A stretch of 6,783 bases of DNA, from the NCBI GenBank assembly GCA_902475825.1, contig CABSBA010000087.1, positions 1 to 6,783 on the forward strand, read 5' to 3'. Shown one piece after another: positions 1-6,783 of the stretch. How positions within the stretch are numbered: position 1 is the first letter of the stretch; every line of letters starts with the position of its first letter. The notes beneath the pieces were generated by a model that was not told where the DNA came from, did no database searches, and was given only the letters and a program-made list of their open reading frames with translations. A program made the translations under genes and the position numbers. The stretch comes from an uncultured Collinsella sp. (GTDB taxonomy: Bacteria; Actinomycetota; Coriobacteriia; Coriobacteriales; Coriobacteriaceae).

Positions 1-180
1 ACCGGCCTGTACAATGCCATGCTCGCCCCGTGTTTTCCATATGCGGTGCGGGCTAAAAACGCCCTCACGGCGGCCACCTTCAAAGTCCTACGGTGCCGCC
101 ACAAGAGCGCTTACGCTGTCCCCATCCGGAGAAGGGGACGATATGTCAGGCGTATTGTAACCCGAGTCATCCGCGCAAGC
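1..180. other. Non-coding stretch with two hairpins
   Basis: I see no credible gene in this stretch. The open frames on either strand lack a Shine-Dalgarno site and read as arginine-rich, low-quality translations. It does contain two stem-loops. The first pairs 69-78 (GGCGGCCACC) with 92-100 (GGTGCCGCC), giving a 9-bp stem with one bulged C and a 13-nt loop. The second pairs GTCCCC at 118-123 with GGGGAC at 134-139, extended inside by T125-A132 and C126-G131 around a CGGA loop. The GGGGAC motif of the second hairpin recurs in the pckA terminator and in the repeats on the other side of pckA. The left edge may belong to the flank of a gene lying outside the window. Confidence 0.4.
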
Positions 181-221
181 AAAACCACCACAAAGGTGCC
201 TGTCCCCTTTGTGGCGGTTTT
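181..221 (-). terminator. Rho-independent terminator of pckA
   Basis: The arms 181-196 and 206-221 form a 16-bp stem around a 9-nt loop. In the minus-strand transcript the single non-Watson-Crick position becomes a G-U pair (215 with 187), and the stem ends in UUUU. It begins 16 bases after the pckA stop codon. The stem is also nearly symmetric with AAAA/TTTT ends, so it could work in either direction. The loop side of one arm carries GGGGACAGGCACC (minus strand), a motif type seen in dispersed REP-like repeats, so the terminator may have been built from such a repeat. Confidence 0.75.
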
Positions 222-236
222 GAACTCGCGGCGATA

Positions 237-1907
237 CTACAGCCGAAGTCCCAGCAGGCCGCGGCCGCGATGACGGGCCTCGGCGGGCACTTGGGCGTGC
301 GGGCCGGCGGCCTTGACGGACTCGGGCAGGTGCGAGTACTTCTTCTCGAAGTTCTCCTCGAACATCACGGCTAGGTTGTGCGCGGCCTCGTCGTAGCGCG
401 CGGTGCTCTGCCAGTATTGGCGCGGCACCAGGATGCCGTCGGGCACACCGTGGCACGTGGTGGGAATGTCGACATTAAAGATATCATCGTGCACGAACTC
501 GCTGTCCTCGATGGTACCGTCGAGGGCGCGGGCCACCAGGGCGCGCGTGTAGGCTAGCTCGATGCGATGGCCCACGCCATAACCGCCGCCAATCCAGCCA
601 GTGTTGACCAGATAGACGCGGGTGCGACCGTCGGCGATACGCTCGCCGAGCATCTTGGCATAGACCATGGGGTCGAGCGGCATAAACGGCTCGCCAAACA
701 GCGAGGAGAAAGTGGGCGTGGGCTCGGTGACGCCGACCTCGGTGCCGGGGATCTTGGCGGTGAAGCCCGTCACAAAGTGGTACATGGCGGCGTCGGCCGT
801 CAGGCGCGAGATGGGCGGCAACACGCCAAAGGCATCGCAGGTCAAAAACAGCACGACGCTCGGAGTGGTGCCCATGCCCTTGGTCCACGCGTTGGGGATA
901 TGCTCCACAGGGTAGGCCACGCGCGTATTGTGCGTGATCGAGACGTCGTCGTAGTTAGGCTTGCGATTCTCATCGAGTACCACGTTTTCACAGATGGCGC
1001 CAAAACGAACGGCGTTGAAGATCTCGGGCTCGTGGAACGCGTCCAGGCCTTCGCACTTGGCGTAGCAGCCGCCCTCGACGTTAAAGATGCCCATGTCGGA
1101 CCAGCCGTGCTCGTCGTCGCCAATCAGCAGACGCGTGGGGTTGGCCGAAAGCGTGGTCTTGCCGGTGCCGGACAGGCCAAAGAACACGGCGGTCTCATGT
1201 GTGACGGGGTCCATACTGGCCGAGCAATGCATAGGCAGAACGTCGTCCTCGACGGGCAGCAAGTAATTCATGACGCTGAAGATGGACTTTTTGATCTCGC
1301 CGGAGTAGCCGGTGCCGGCGACCAGAATCACGCGCTCCTGGAAGTTGATGACCACGGCGGCGCTGGAGTTGAGGCCCTTGATGGCAGGGTCACACTGGTA
1401 ACCTGGCGCCGCGAGCACGCAAAAGTCCGGCTCGCCGGTGCGCGCGATTTCGCGAGCGAGCGGACGGGCGAGCATTTGCTTAATAAAGAGCGCCTGGCTG
1501 GCGCGCTCGCAGGCGACGAGCAGGCGACGCGTGTGGTTGCGGTCGGCGCCGGCCATGCCGCGGGTGACGAACACATCACGCTCGTTGAGATAGTCGACGA
1601 TACCGGCCTTGATGGTCTCGTAGCTCTCGACAGAAAGCGGGCGGTTGACGGCACCCCAGGCAATCTTGTCGTGCACGTCGGGCGTGTCGACGATAAAGCG
1701 GTCGTTGGGCGAGCGGCCAGTGCGCTCTCCCGTCTCGATCACCAGTGCGCCGTTGGAGGCCATACGGCCCTCTTCACGGCGAATCGCATGCTCGACGAGC
1801 TCGGCTGCCGGCAGGTCAACCAGCAGGCGCCGACAGGTCAAGGGAATATCTTCGACCAGCGTAATGCCAAAGTTGGACAGAACTTCTGCAGGGGTAACAC
1901 CAGGCAT
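237..1907 (-). CDS. pckA: ATP-dependent phosphoenolpyruvate carboxykinase
   Basis: This cytosolic enzyme interconverts oxaloacetate + ATP with phosphoenolpyruvate + CO2 + ADP. It is the entry step of gluconeogenesis, or a CO2-fixing, ATP-yielding step in fermenters. The product is 556 aa. Family motifs appear in order: ERTGRSPNDRFIV with substrate-binding R65; GTGYSGEIKKS (198-208) with Y201 and metal-ligand K207; MHCSAS with H227; the P-loop GLSGTGKTT (244-252, K250); IGDDEHGW (262-269) with metal-ligand D265; NTR with R329; and GHRIELAYTRA (446-456) with R448 for adenine/phosphate binding. Spacing follows E. coli PckA closely. The ATG at 1907 is chosen because AAAGGAGG lies 4 nt upstream. 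An upstream in-frame ATG at 2021 has no such site and lies beyond the operator-like palindromes. The protein is about 16 residues longer than the 540-aa E. coli enzyme; the excess is an Arg/Gly/Ala-rich tail after the usual AAGP ending. The neighbours are unrelated in function. Family assignment is very secure. Confidence 0.97.
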   Translation of the reverse strand: MPGVTPAEVLSNFGITLVEDIPLTCRRLLVDLPAAELVEHAIRREEGRMASNGALVIETGERTGRSPNDRFIVDTPDVHDKIAWGAVNRPLSVESYETIKAGIVDYLNERDVFVTRGMAGADRNHTRRLLVACERASQALFIKQMLARPLAREIARTGEPDFCVLAAPGYQCDPAIKGLNSSAAVVINFQERVILVAGTGYSGEIKKSIFSVMNYLLPVEDDVLPMHCSASMDPVTHETAVFFGLSGTGKTTLSANPTRLLIGDDEHGWSDMGIFNVEGGCYAKCEGLDAFHEPEIFNAVRFGAICENVVLDENRKPNYDDVSITHNTRVAYPVEHIPNAWTKGMGTTPSVVLFLTCDAFGVLPPISRLTADAAMYHFVTGFTAKIPGTEVGVTEPTPTFSSLFGEPFMPLDPMVYAKMLGERIADGRTRVYLVNTGWIGGGYGVGHRIELAYTRALVARALDGTIEDSEFVHDDIFNVDIPTTCHGVPDGILVPRQYWQSTARYDEAAHNLAVMFEENFEKKYSHLPESVKAAGPHAQVPAEARHRGRGLLGLRL

Positions 1908-1911
1908 GGGG

Positions 1912-1919
1912 CCTCCTTT
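1912..1919 (-). promoter_or_regulatory. Shine-Dalgarno site of pckA
   Basis: AAAGGAGG on the minus strand, separated by four C residues from the ATG at 1907. It is a near-perfect anti-16S match and decides the start against the longer in-frame reading that begins at 2021. The 4-nt spacing is on the short side. Confidence 0.85.
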
Positions 1920-1948
1920 AAAAACGCGACACACAGACGCGGCGCGCA

Positions 1949-1964
1949 CTTTACTCACGTAAAG
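1949..1964 (-). promoter_or_regulatory. Leader hairpin or operator upstream of pckA
   Basis: CTTTAC and GTAAAG form a perfect 6-bp inverted repeat around 4 nt. In the minus-strand (pckA) transcript the loop reads GUGA, a GNRA tetraloop, so it could be a stable 5'-UTR hairpin about 40 nt before the start codon. As DNA it could equally be a protein-binding dyad. No known riboswitch was recognised around it. Confidence 0.35.
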
Positions 1965-1981
1965 CCCGTTGTACCCGATAT

Positions 1982-1997
1982 GCAAAAACGTTTTTGC
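1982..1997 (-). promoter_or_regulatory. 16-bp perfect palindrome, LacI/PurR-type operator candidate
   Basis: GCAAAAACGTTTTTGC is a perfect 16-bp palindrome with a central CG. It has the architecture of LacI/GalR-family operators (compare the PurR box core GCAAACGTTTGC and cre sites). It lies 74-90 bp before the pckA start. A weak promoter can be placed around it on the minus strand: TTGCCG (1997-2002) and TATCGG (1975-1980), 16 bp apart, with the palindrome filling the spacer between them, a classic repression position. The dyad is seen directly; the regulator and the promoter are inferred. Carbon-source control of pckA would make sense. Confidence 0.45.
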
Positions 1998-2054
1998 GGC
2001 AACGGCGAAGCGCCCGCCCAACGGTCAAAAATCACAGGCAAGCGGCCTAGCCAT

Positions 2055-2096
2055 TGGGGACGCTCTTGAACAGGCAATAACCAAGGAGTGTCCCCA
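2055..2096. repeat. Inverted element 1, REPIN-like hairpin
   Basis: TGGGGACGCTCTTG (2055-2068) faces the reverse complement of TGGGGACACTCCTTG (2082-2096). This gives a stem of about 14 bp with one G-U-capable pair and one bulge, around a 13-nt loop. The same core motif recurs twice in the adjoining element at 2101-2158. No long U-run follows, so a terminator role is doubtful. It resembles the inverted REP doublets mobilised by RAYT-type transposases, but no such transposase gene is in the window. Confidence 0.6.
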
Positions 2097-2100
2097 GATG

Positions 2101-2158
2101 CCGGCACTTAGGGACGCTCCCAAAGTGTCGGCACATAAGGAACGTCCCTAAGTGCCGA
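2101..2158. repeat. Inverted element 2, REP doublet with alternative folds
   Basis: CGGCACTTAGGGACG (2102-2116) and CGTCCCTAAGTGCCG (2143-2157) form a perfect 15-bp inverted repeat, extendable to 19 bp with one mismatch. The two halves, read as 33-nt units (2102-2134 on plus, 2157-2125 on minus), match at 27 of 33 positions. Each unit also carries its own small dyad: CGGCAC with GTGTCG (2102-2107 with 2125-2130), and a perfect 7-bp TCGGCAC/GTGCCGA (2128-2134 with 2152-2158). The segment can therefore fold as one long hairpin or two tandem ones. Two inverted units with a short overlap are the hallmark of REP doublets (BIME/REPIN). Confidence 0.65.
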
Positions 2159-2183
2159 CTACTGAATGGCACCGCCTACAATA

Positions 2184-2200
2184 TTGAACAACCTGTTCAA
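2184..2200 (+). promoter_or_regulatory. 17-bp operator-like palindrome upstream of the flippase
   Basis: TTGAACAACCTGTTCAA is a perfect 7-bp inverted repeat with a 3-nt centre. It ends 25 bp before the TATACT -10 box, placing it at the expected -35 region of the flippase promoter. The size and odd centre suit a TetR- or MarR-like dimeric regulator. The regulator is unknown and none is encoded here. Confidence 0.45.
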
Positions 2201-2225
2201 AAACACGAGCAAACGCCGTCGTGTC

Positions 2226-2252
2226 TATACTAGAGCGCAGCAATAGAAAGGA
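2226..2252 (+). promoter_or_regulatory. -10 box and Shine-Dalgarno site of the flippase
   Basis: TATACT (2226-2231) is a good -10 hexamer, but nothing close to TTGACA lies 16-18 bp upstream (ACACGA at 2203-2208). The promoter may therefore be weak or need an activator. GAAAGGA (2246-2252) is a Shine-Dalgarno match 7 nt before the TTG at 2260. A start at GTG 2221 would place the -10 box inside the gene, so the TTG start is preferred. The implied leader is only about 20 nt. Confidence 0.45.
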
Positions 2253-2259
2253 CTCCGCC

Positions 2260-3840
2260 TTGAGCATCTCGCCTCTCGATAGTATTCGCCGCGCCATCGC
2301 CCGCCGCAATGGCGCCGCCGACCCCGCCGTAGCGAGCAGCGACACTGCAAAGGCCCAAGGCGGACGCATCGAGAACGGCCTCTTCCCTGCCTCCCACACG
2401 GCCGAGGAGCTCGCACGCATCCAGGAGCTGAGCCAGCGCAACGCCGGCGGGCCCAATAGCGGCCAAGCCACACGTCGCCGGCGCGAGGGCGATCGCGAGC
2501 CCGGCCCCGTCCGCCGCATGGTGAACGCCTGGTGGAACCGCCTGCTCGGCGCTGTCTACGGCGGCGGCTTCTCCACACAGGAAGCCGAATACGAGGAACA
2601 CGCCACCCGCCGCGACTATCTCTGGAATACCCTGGGCACCGCCGTGTGGGGCTTCGCGTTTCCGCTGCTCACCATCGTGTCCACGCAGCTTGTGGGCCCC
2701 GAGGAAGCCGGTAAGTTCTCCATCGCCTTTGTCACCGGCACACTCATCATGATCGCGTGCAACTACGGCGTGCGCAATTTCCAGGTCTCGGACATCGACG
2801 AGAAGACGTCCTTTGCCTCTTACCAGCTCAATCGCTGGCTTTGCGGAGCGCTCGCCCTAGGCTGCGGCCTCATGTACAGCAGCGCCCGCGGCTACGATGC
2901 GCAGATGGCCACGATCGGCCTGGGGGTCTACCTGTATAAAGTGATCGACGGTGTGGCGGACGTGTACGAGGGCCGCCTACAGCAGGCCGATAAACTCTAC
3001 CTGGCCGGCATGAGCCAAACGCTACGCTCCGCCGGCGTCATCGCGGTCTTTAGCGTGGCGCTGTTCCTTACGCGCAGCATGCCCATCGCGGCCATGGCCA
3101 TGGGTGTCACAGCCATCGCCTCGCTCGTGCTGGTCACCGCGCCGCTCGCCCTGCTCGAGACCGAAAAATCACGCCGCGTGAGCCTCCGCGAGGTCGGCCA
3201 CCTGTTTGTCCAGTGCGCTCCGCTCTTTGGCGCGCTCTTTTTGTTCAACCTTATCGAGAGCATGCCCAAGTTTGTTATGGAAGGCACGCTGGCCTACAAA
3301 TACCAGCTGTACTTTAATGCCCTGTTCTTTCCGGCGCAGGCTATTTTGCTGAGCATCGGATTTGTCTATAAACCGCAGCTTTTGCGTCTGTCGAGCATTT
3401 GGGCGAACCCGCGCAAACGCCGCCGTTTTGACTTGATTATTATTGCCGTTATGGCGCTGATCGTGGCCATCACCGGCGTATGCGCCGCATTTATGGCCGG
3501 CCCCGGCATTCCCCTCATGAGCTTTATGTACGGCCTCAACTTTGAGCGCTACCGCACATTGGCGCTGCTGATGGTTGTCGCTGGCGGCATCACCGCGGCC
3601 ATCGACTTTATCTACGCCATCATCACGGTGTTGCGCCACGCCGGCGACGTCACCAAGATCTACCTGATCTGCTTCGCCGTAAGCGTGGTGCTGCCGGTGA
3701 TCCTGATTAAGCTGCTGGGTCTGATGGGCGCCGTGGTGAGCTACCTGGCCATCATGGCCCTACTGCTAGTGCTGTTGATTATCGAGTACGCCCACATCCG
3801 CCAGCGCATAGAACGAGCCCGCAACCCATACGGCGCCTAA
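2260..3840 (+). CDS. Polysaccharide/lipid-linked oligosaccharide flippase (MOP superfamily)
   Basis: The product is a 526-aa integral membrane protein with about 12 hydrophobic segments between residues 120 and 510 (for example 122-144, 152-170, 253-299, 314-332, 345-369, 391-414, 432-457, 465-509). The first helix and its loop (QLVGPEEAGKFSIAFVTGT) have the pattern typical of Wzx/PST-type exporters, which flip undecaprenyl-linked glycans across the cytoplasmic membrane. The closest usual label is 'lipopolysaccharide biosynthesis protein' or 'oligosaccharide flippase'. The substrate cannot be read from sequence. Residues 1-118 form an unusual soluble, Arg/Glu-rich N-terminal extension (RRRRE at 72-76), whereas most family members begin almost directly with helix 1. 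The start is TTG at 2260, supported by GAAAGGA 7 nt upstream. A basic cluster, NPRKRRRF (383-390), precedes a helix, consistent with a cytoplasmic loop. No glycosyltransferase or polymerase gene adjoins it; it stands alone between divergent pckA and a convergent phosphatase. Confidence 0.82.
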   Translation: MSISPLDSIRRAIARRNGAADPAVASSDTAKAQGGRIENGLFPASHTAEELARIQELSQRNAGGPNSGQATRRRREGDREPGPVRRMVNAWWNRLLGAVYGGGFSTQEAEYEEHATRRDYLWNTLGTAVWGFAFPLLTIVSTQLVGPEEAGKFSIAFVTGTLIMIACNYGVRNFQVSDIDEKTSFASYQLNRWLCGALALGCGLMYSSARGYDAQMATIGLGVYLYKVIDGVADVYEGRLQQADKLYLAGMSQTLRSAGVIAVFSVALFLTRSMPIAAMAMGVTAIASLVLVTAPLALLETEKSRRVSLREVGHLFVQCAPLFGALFLFNLIESMPKFVMEGTLAYKYQLYFNALFFPAQAILLSIGFVYKPQLLRLSSIWANPRKRRRFDLIIIAVMALIVAITGVCAAFMAGPGIPLMSFMYGLNFERYRTLALLMVVAGGITAAIDFIYAIITVLRHAGDVTKIYLICFAVSVVLPVILIKLLGLMGAVVSYLAIMALLLVLLIIEYAHIRQRIERARNPYGA

Positions 3841-3883
3841 TTCGAATCAATTTGAAGAAAAGAAACGTCGATGTTATGGCACC

Positions 3884-4000
3884 GACAGCGAGCAGTCTCG
3901 AAGTGCCCCCAGGTTGGCACGAAAGAGGAGTGACGGGTACTTCCGTACGCGAGCGACGGTTTGAGCGACAAGATGGGGTGCTTCGAGGCTGCGCAGCGTC
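3884..4000. repeat. About 117-bp imperfect inverted repeat in the convergent spacer
   Basis: The outer arms 3884-3910 and 3974-4000 match as reverse complements at 19 of 27 positions, including an uninterrupted CTTCGAG. An inner stem, CGGGTAC (3934-3940) with GTACGCG (3945-3951), 6 of 7 paired around TTCC, shares the same centre near 3942. The intervening segments also align loosely. The whole can therefore form one long interrupted hairpin in either transcript. It lies between the ends of two convergent genes, where a bidirectional terminator, a structured RNA or a degenerate mobile repeat are all possible. No open frame here looks like a gene. Confidence 0.5.
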
Positions 4001-4008
4001 AACGTGAA

Positions 4009-4028
4009 CGCCGTTCGGTAGAACGGCG
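4009..4028 (-). terminator. Short perfect hairpin after the phosphatase gene
   Basis: CGCCGTTC and GAACGGCG form a perfect 8-bp GC-rich stem with a 4-nt loop (GGTA on plus). It begins 8 nt beyond the stop codon of the minus-strand phosphatase. What follows in that direction is TTCACGTTG, only mildly T-rich, so termination by this hairpin alone would be weak. It may act with the long inverted repeat just beyond it. Confidence 0.45.
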
Positions 4029-4036
4029 GAACAAAG

Positions 4037-4876
4037 TTATTCGCCAGGAAGAATGTTTGCGTAGAACTCCGCCCCGTCGTCCAGGCGCAGGATCCCGACG
4101 CGGCCGAACTCGGAACCGGTGGCCGCCGCGCAGTCGATATCGATGCGATCGGGCACGCCGGCGGTATCCTCGCCACCCAGGCGCACCATCTGCCCACGGC
4201 CCGACTCCTCATCGAGCCCTGCCAGGCCGCCAACCTCGCAATAACGCCCCAGCGACACCGTGGGCGTGTGGCCGCTCACCACGACCGGGCCCTTGCCCTC
4301 GGCAGAAAGCAGTCCCGTCGGAGCATCCCAGTAGCCGTGACGAATCCACAGCAAGTCATCGGACGACTGCACGGCGAGCATTTGCTGCAGCAGCTCGCTT
4401 TCGGCATCGACCGCTCCCCTGCCGTCGCCGCAATCGACACCATGCTCAAGCAAAAACGTACGCGCCGCCTCGGTCTGAATGCCGGCGTGCACCAGCAGAT
4501 ACGGTCGCTCGGCAGTCTCGACCACCGCATAGAGCGGCAGGGCTGCAGCCCAGCGCACCAGCTCCTCGTATGCCTCAAATTCCATTTCGTTGAGCTGCTG
4601 ACGCGTGGTCCAACCGCCATTGATATCCCAGGTCTCGGCATCGAGCGGGTCCTGGCCAATGATCGCGTCGAGCATAATCTGCTCGTGGTTGCCCTTAAGC
4701 ACGCGAGCGTTGGGCAGCGACCGCACCAAGTTGATGACACCGACCGGATCGGGACCGCGGTCGATCATGTCGCCCAGCACATACAGCGTGTCGTCGGACG
4801 TCAGCGAAATCTTGGAAAGGGCCTCGTCCAGCGCGCGCACGTGCCCGTGAGCATCAGATGTCACATAGATCGCCAT
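4037..4876 (-). CDS. Calcineurin-like metallophosphoesterase (PPP/ApaH-like)
   Basis: The product is a 279-aa cytosolic hydrolase with the two-metal motifs of the PPP phosphatase family in order: SDAHGH (7-12; D8, H10), GDMIDRGPD (35-43; D36, R40), GNHE (62-65; N63, H64), LVHAGI (128-133; H130) and SGHTPT (201-206; H203). This set is shared by bacterial Ser/Thr protein phosphatases, symmetrical diadenosine-tetraphosphatases (ApaH) and PrpE. The length matches these enzymes. The C-terminal segment DRIDIDCAAATG (243-254) corresponds to the usual IDxG turn but lacks the typical glycine pattern. Whether the substrate is a phosphoprotein or a dinucleotide polyphosphate cannot be decided from sequence. 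The ATG at 4876 is supported by GGGAAAGG (minus strand, 4883-4890) 6 nt upstream. The gene converges on the flippase gene and is divergent from the antiporter gene. Confidence 0.9.
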   Translation of the reverse strand: MAIYVTSDAHGHVRALDEALSKISLTSDDTLYVLGDMIDRGPDPVGVINLVRSLPNARVLKGNHEQIMLDAIIGQDPLDAETWDINGGWTTRQQLNEMEFEAYEELVRWAAALPLYAVVETAERPYLLVHAGIQTEAARTFLLEHGVDCGDGRGAVDAESELLQQMLAVQSSDDLLWIRHGYWDAPTGLLSAEGKGPVVVSGHTPTVSLGRYCEVGGLAGLDEESGRGQMVRLGGEDTAGVPDRIDIDCAAATGSEFGRVGILRLDDGAEFYANILPGE

Positions 4877-4951
4877 GGAACGCCTTTCCCTGCATTACGG
4901 CCGAAGCCCGATGCCACGACTAAAACTTCAAGTTGAACTTAAACGTTACCC

Positions 4952-4980
4952 ATTGTACTCCGTTGCAATAAAGCTGGAAA
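4952..4980 (-). promoter_or_regulatory. Promoter of the phosphatase gene
   Basis: On the minus strand TTTCCA (4975-4980, 4 of 6 to TTGACA) and TACAAT (4952-4957, 5 of 6 to TATAAT) are separated by exactly 17 bp. This gives a leader of about 70 nt before the ATG at 4876. The leader contains an 11-bp palindrome, AAGTTGAACTT (4930-4940), which may be an operator just downstream of the start site. Confidence 0.5.
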
Positions 4981-5197
4981 GTGCCACCGCTGCCAACGGT
5001 CACAAGCGGCCGCCCGCACGCCCCGAAAACACCGCGCCACCAGCGCCAACGCCCCAACCAGCACCGCCCGCGCCCCCCGCCTCGTGTCGATAATGCGAAC
5101 GCCCGCGGCTCGGCCCCATAAACCCACCATCTTTGGGTACAAATAACCGCAGACAACTGACCGTGCCACGCCAACCACCCAGGAGCGGACACTACCC
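4981..5197. other. Divergent spacer, C-rich/G-poor on the plus strand
   Basis: No convincing complete gene is visible. Between about 4998 and 5084 the plus strand is strongly C-rich and G-poor, with a run of six C at 5073-5078. Nearer the antiporter, ACCCA (5122-5126) and TGGGT (5134-5138) form a small dyad, and TACAAA (5138-5143) is a weak -10 candidate with no good -35. AGGAG at 5181-5185 is the likely ribosome site of the antiporter. A short minus-strand frame ending with TAG at 4920-4922 resembles a coding remnant. Confidence 0.35.
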
Positions 5198-6783
5198 ATG
5201 AACCAGATACTTCTCTTTATCGGCCTCGTCATCATTTTATGCCTGACCATCAAACCCGTCGGCAAAAAGCTCCCCTTCCCCACCCTGCTCATCTTTATCG
5301 CGCTCGGCATGCTGCTGGGCGTTAACGGGCCGGCGCACATCGACTTTAGCGACTACGCGCTTACCGAAACCGTCTGCAGTACGGCGCTGCTGTTCATCAT
5401 GTTCTACGGCGGCTTTAACACCAACATCGACCGCGCCAAGCCCGTCGCCGTGCCCGCGGTACTGCTGAGCACGCTCGGCGTTATCGCTACCGCCGGCATC
5501 ACGGGCGCCTTTGCGCATTTTGCACTAGGCTTCGACTGGATCGGCGGCCTGCTGCTGGGCTCGGTCGTGGCATCGACCGATGCGGCCAGCGTCTTTAGCG
5601 TGCTGCGCGAGCACAACCTTTCGCTAAAGGGCGGGACTGACTCGCTGCTCGAGGTCGAATCGGGCTCCAACGACCCCGTCGCCTACATGCTCACCGCGGT
5701 GCTCGCGACCCTCGCGGCAGGCGGCAACATCGACATTCCCGTGCTACTGGCCAAGCAGATTATCCTGGGTGTGGGGCTGGGCCTTGTCATCGGCTGGACA
5801 TCCAGCCGCCTGATTGAACGCGCACACGCAACGGCCGAGGGCGCGCAGACTATCTTTTTGTTCGCCGTGGCGATCGTTGCCTACGCGCTGCCGAGCTACC
5901 TGGGCGGCAACGGCTTTTTGGCTGTATACCTGGCCGGCATTGTGCTGGGTGCAAGCGACATCACCGGCAAGGTCGAGATGGCACACTTCTTTGATACCCT
6001 CACCGAAATGGCCGAGATGACCATCTTCTTTTTGCTGGGCCTGCTCGTCACGCCCGCGCGCCTGCCGCAAATGCTGTTGCCGGGCCTGGGGCTCATGGCG
6101 TTTATGCTCTTCGTGAGCCGTCCCATCGCCGTCGGCCTGCTGTTGGCGCCCTTTAAGACCAATCCTCGCCAAGTCGCGCTCGTAAGCTGGGCGGGTCTGC
6201 GCGGCGCGGCTTCGGTCGTGTTTAGCCTCTTTGCCGTGGTGGTCGGTGTTCCCGGTGGGCACGACCTATTTGACCTGGTCTTTGTGATTGCCGTGTCGAG
6301 CATTGTAGTGCAGGGCTCGCTGCTACCGGCAGTGGCGAAAAAGCTCGACATGATCGACGCGGAAGGCGATGTGCGCCGCACGTTTAACGATTACCGCGAC
6401 GAGGACGGCATGTCGTTCGTTAAGCTCAAGGTAGGCGCGGGCCATCCGTTTGCCGGGCGCTCGCTCGCCGATATTGGCAGCGTCGCCGACATGCTCGTGG
6501 TCCTGGTGCTGCGCGACGGTGCGCACCCGGTGCTGCCCAACGGCGATACCGTCATCGAGGAAGGAGACCTTCTGGTGATGGCCGCGCCGACGTTTGAAGA
6601 GCGTGCCGAGGTTACGCTGCGTGAGGTCACCGTGACGCCCCACGGTCGCCTGGCCGGCCAGCGTCTTCGCGATGTGCCGCAAGGCAAGCACCCCTTTATC
6701 GTGGTGATGCTCAAACGCGACGGCCAAACGATCATCCCCGACGGCAACACCCTCATATACGCCGGCGACGAAGCCGTCATCGC
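5198..6783 (+). CDS. CPA1-type K+/H+ (or Na+/H+) antiporter with RCK_C domains, 3'-truncated
   Basis: The gene runs off the window end; 528 residues are visible. Residues 1-380 form about 12-13 membrane helices of the monovalent cation:proton antiporter fold, with the signature motifs ASTDAAS (125-131; D128) and ESGSNDP (154-160; N158, D159), and the conserved GLRGA (333-337; R335) of CPA1 proteins. Residues 403-465 form a cytoplasmic RCK_C (TrkA-C) domain (KVGAGHPFAGRSLADIG, then DLLVMAAP). A second RCK_C-like unit starts near 475 (VTPHGRLAGQRLRDV) and is cut by the window edge. The arrangement resembles NhaP2/CvrA, which exports K+ in exchange for H+; E. coli NhaP2 has a single RCK_C followed by a different domain. 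RCK_C domains are ligand sensors, and in several Gram-positive transporters the ligand is c-di-AMP. The start is the ATG at 5198, with AGGAG 12 nt upstream, a rather long spacing. It is divergent from the phosphatase gene. Ion specificity is not certain. Confidence 0.9.
   Translation, partial: MNQILLFIGLVIILCLTIKPVGKKLPFPTLLIFIALGMLLGVNGPAHIDFSDYALTETVCSTALLFIMFYGGFNTNIDRAKPVAVPAVLLSTLGVIATAGITGAFAHFALGFDWIGGLLLGSVVASTDAASVFSVLREHNLSLKGGTDSLLEVESGSNDPVAYMLTAVLATLAAGGNIDIPVLLAKQIILGVGLGLVIGWTSSRLIERAHATAEGAQTIFLFAVAIVAYALPSYLGGNGFLAVYLAGIVLGASDITGKVEMAHFFDTLTEMAEMTIFFLLGLLVTPARLPQMLLPGLGLMAFMLFVSRPIAVGLLLAPFKTNPRQVALVSWAGLRGAASVVFSLFAVVVGVPGGHDLFDLVFVIAVSSIVVQGSLLPAVAKKLDMIDAEGDVRRTFNDYRDEDGMSFVKLKVGAGHPFAGRSLADIGSVADMLVVLVLRDGAHPVLPNGDTVIEEGDLLVMAAPTFEERAEVTLREVTVTPHGRLAGQRLRDVPQGKHPFIVVMLKRDGQTIIPDGNTLIYAGDEAVI

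Overview
The window looks like a piece of a high-GC (about 60% by eye) actinobacterial chromosome, most likely from the class Coriobacteriia (Collinsella-like). This rests on GC-rich codon use combined with clear Shine-Dalgarno sites, an ATP-type PEP carboxykinase, and intergenic hairpins carrying a GGGGAC motif that I associate with that group. The taxonomic call is inference. I could not run a search.

Four protein genes alternate in direction (minus, plus, minus, plus), so each is probably its own transcription unit. Positions 1-236 hold no convincing gene but three successive hairpins, the last being a good Rho-independent terminator for pckA. pckA (237-1907, minus) encodes ATP-dependent phosphoenolpyruvate carboxykinase. 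The pckA/flippase divergent spacer (1908-2259) is dense with dyad symmetry: a GNRA-capped leader hairpin, a 16-bp perfect palindrome of LacI/PurR-operator type, two adjacent REPIN-like inverted elements built from four alternating copies of one GGGAC-centred motif, and a 17-bp operator-like palindrome next to a TATACT -10 box. A membrane flippase of the polysaccharide-transporter (Wzx/MOP) type follows (2260-3840, plus, TTG start), with a long charged N-terminal extension.

The convergent spacer (3841-4036) is largely occupied by an imperfect inverted repeat of about 117 bp with concentric arms, followed by a short perfect hairpin next to the end of the minus-strand gene. That gene (4037-4876) is a PPP-type calcineurin-like metallophosphoesterase resembling ApaH/PrpE enzymes. 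It is divergent from a CPA1-type K+/H+ or Na+/H+ antiporter (NhaP2/CvrA-like, 5198 to beyond the window end) that carries two successive RCK_C-like regulatory domains. The 320-bp spacer between them has a promoter for the phosphatase, a strikingly C-rich/G-poor block and a possible coding remnant.

No mobile-element gene, CRISPR array, tRNA or rRNA was recognised. The genes are ordinary housekeeping and envelope/ion-homeostasis functions. The unusual content lies in the spacers, whose repeats and dyads could be mobile REP-type elements, operators or structured RNA.
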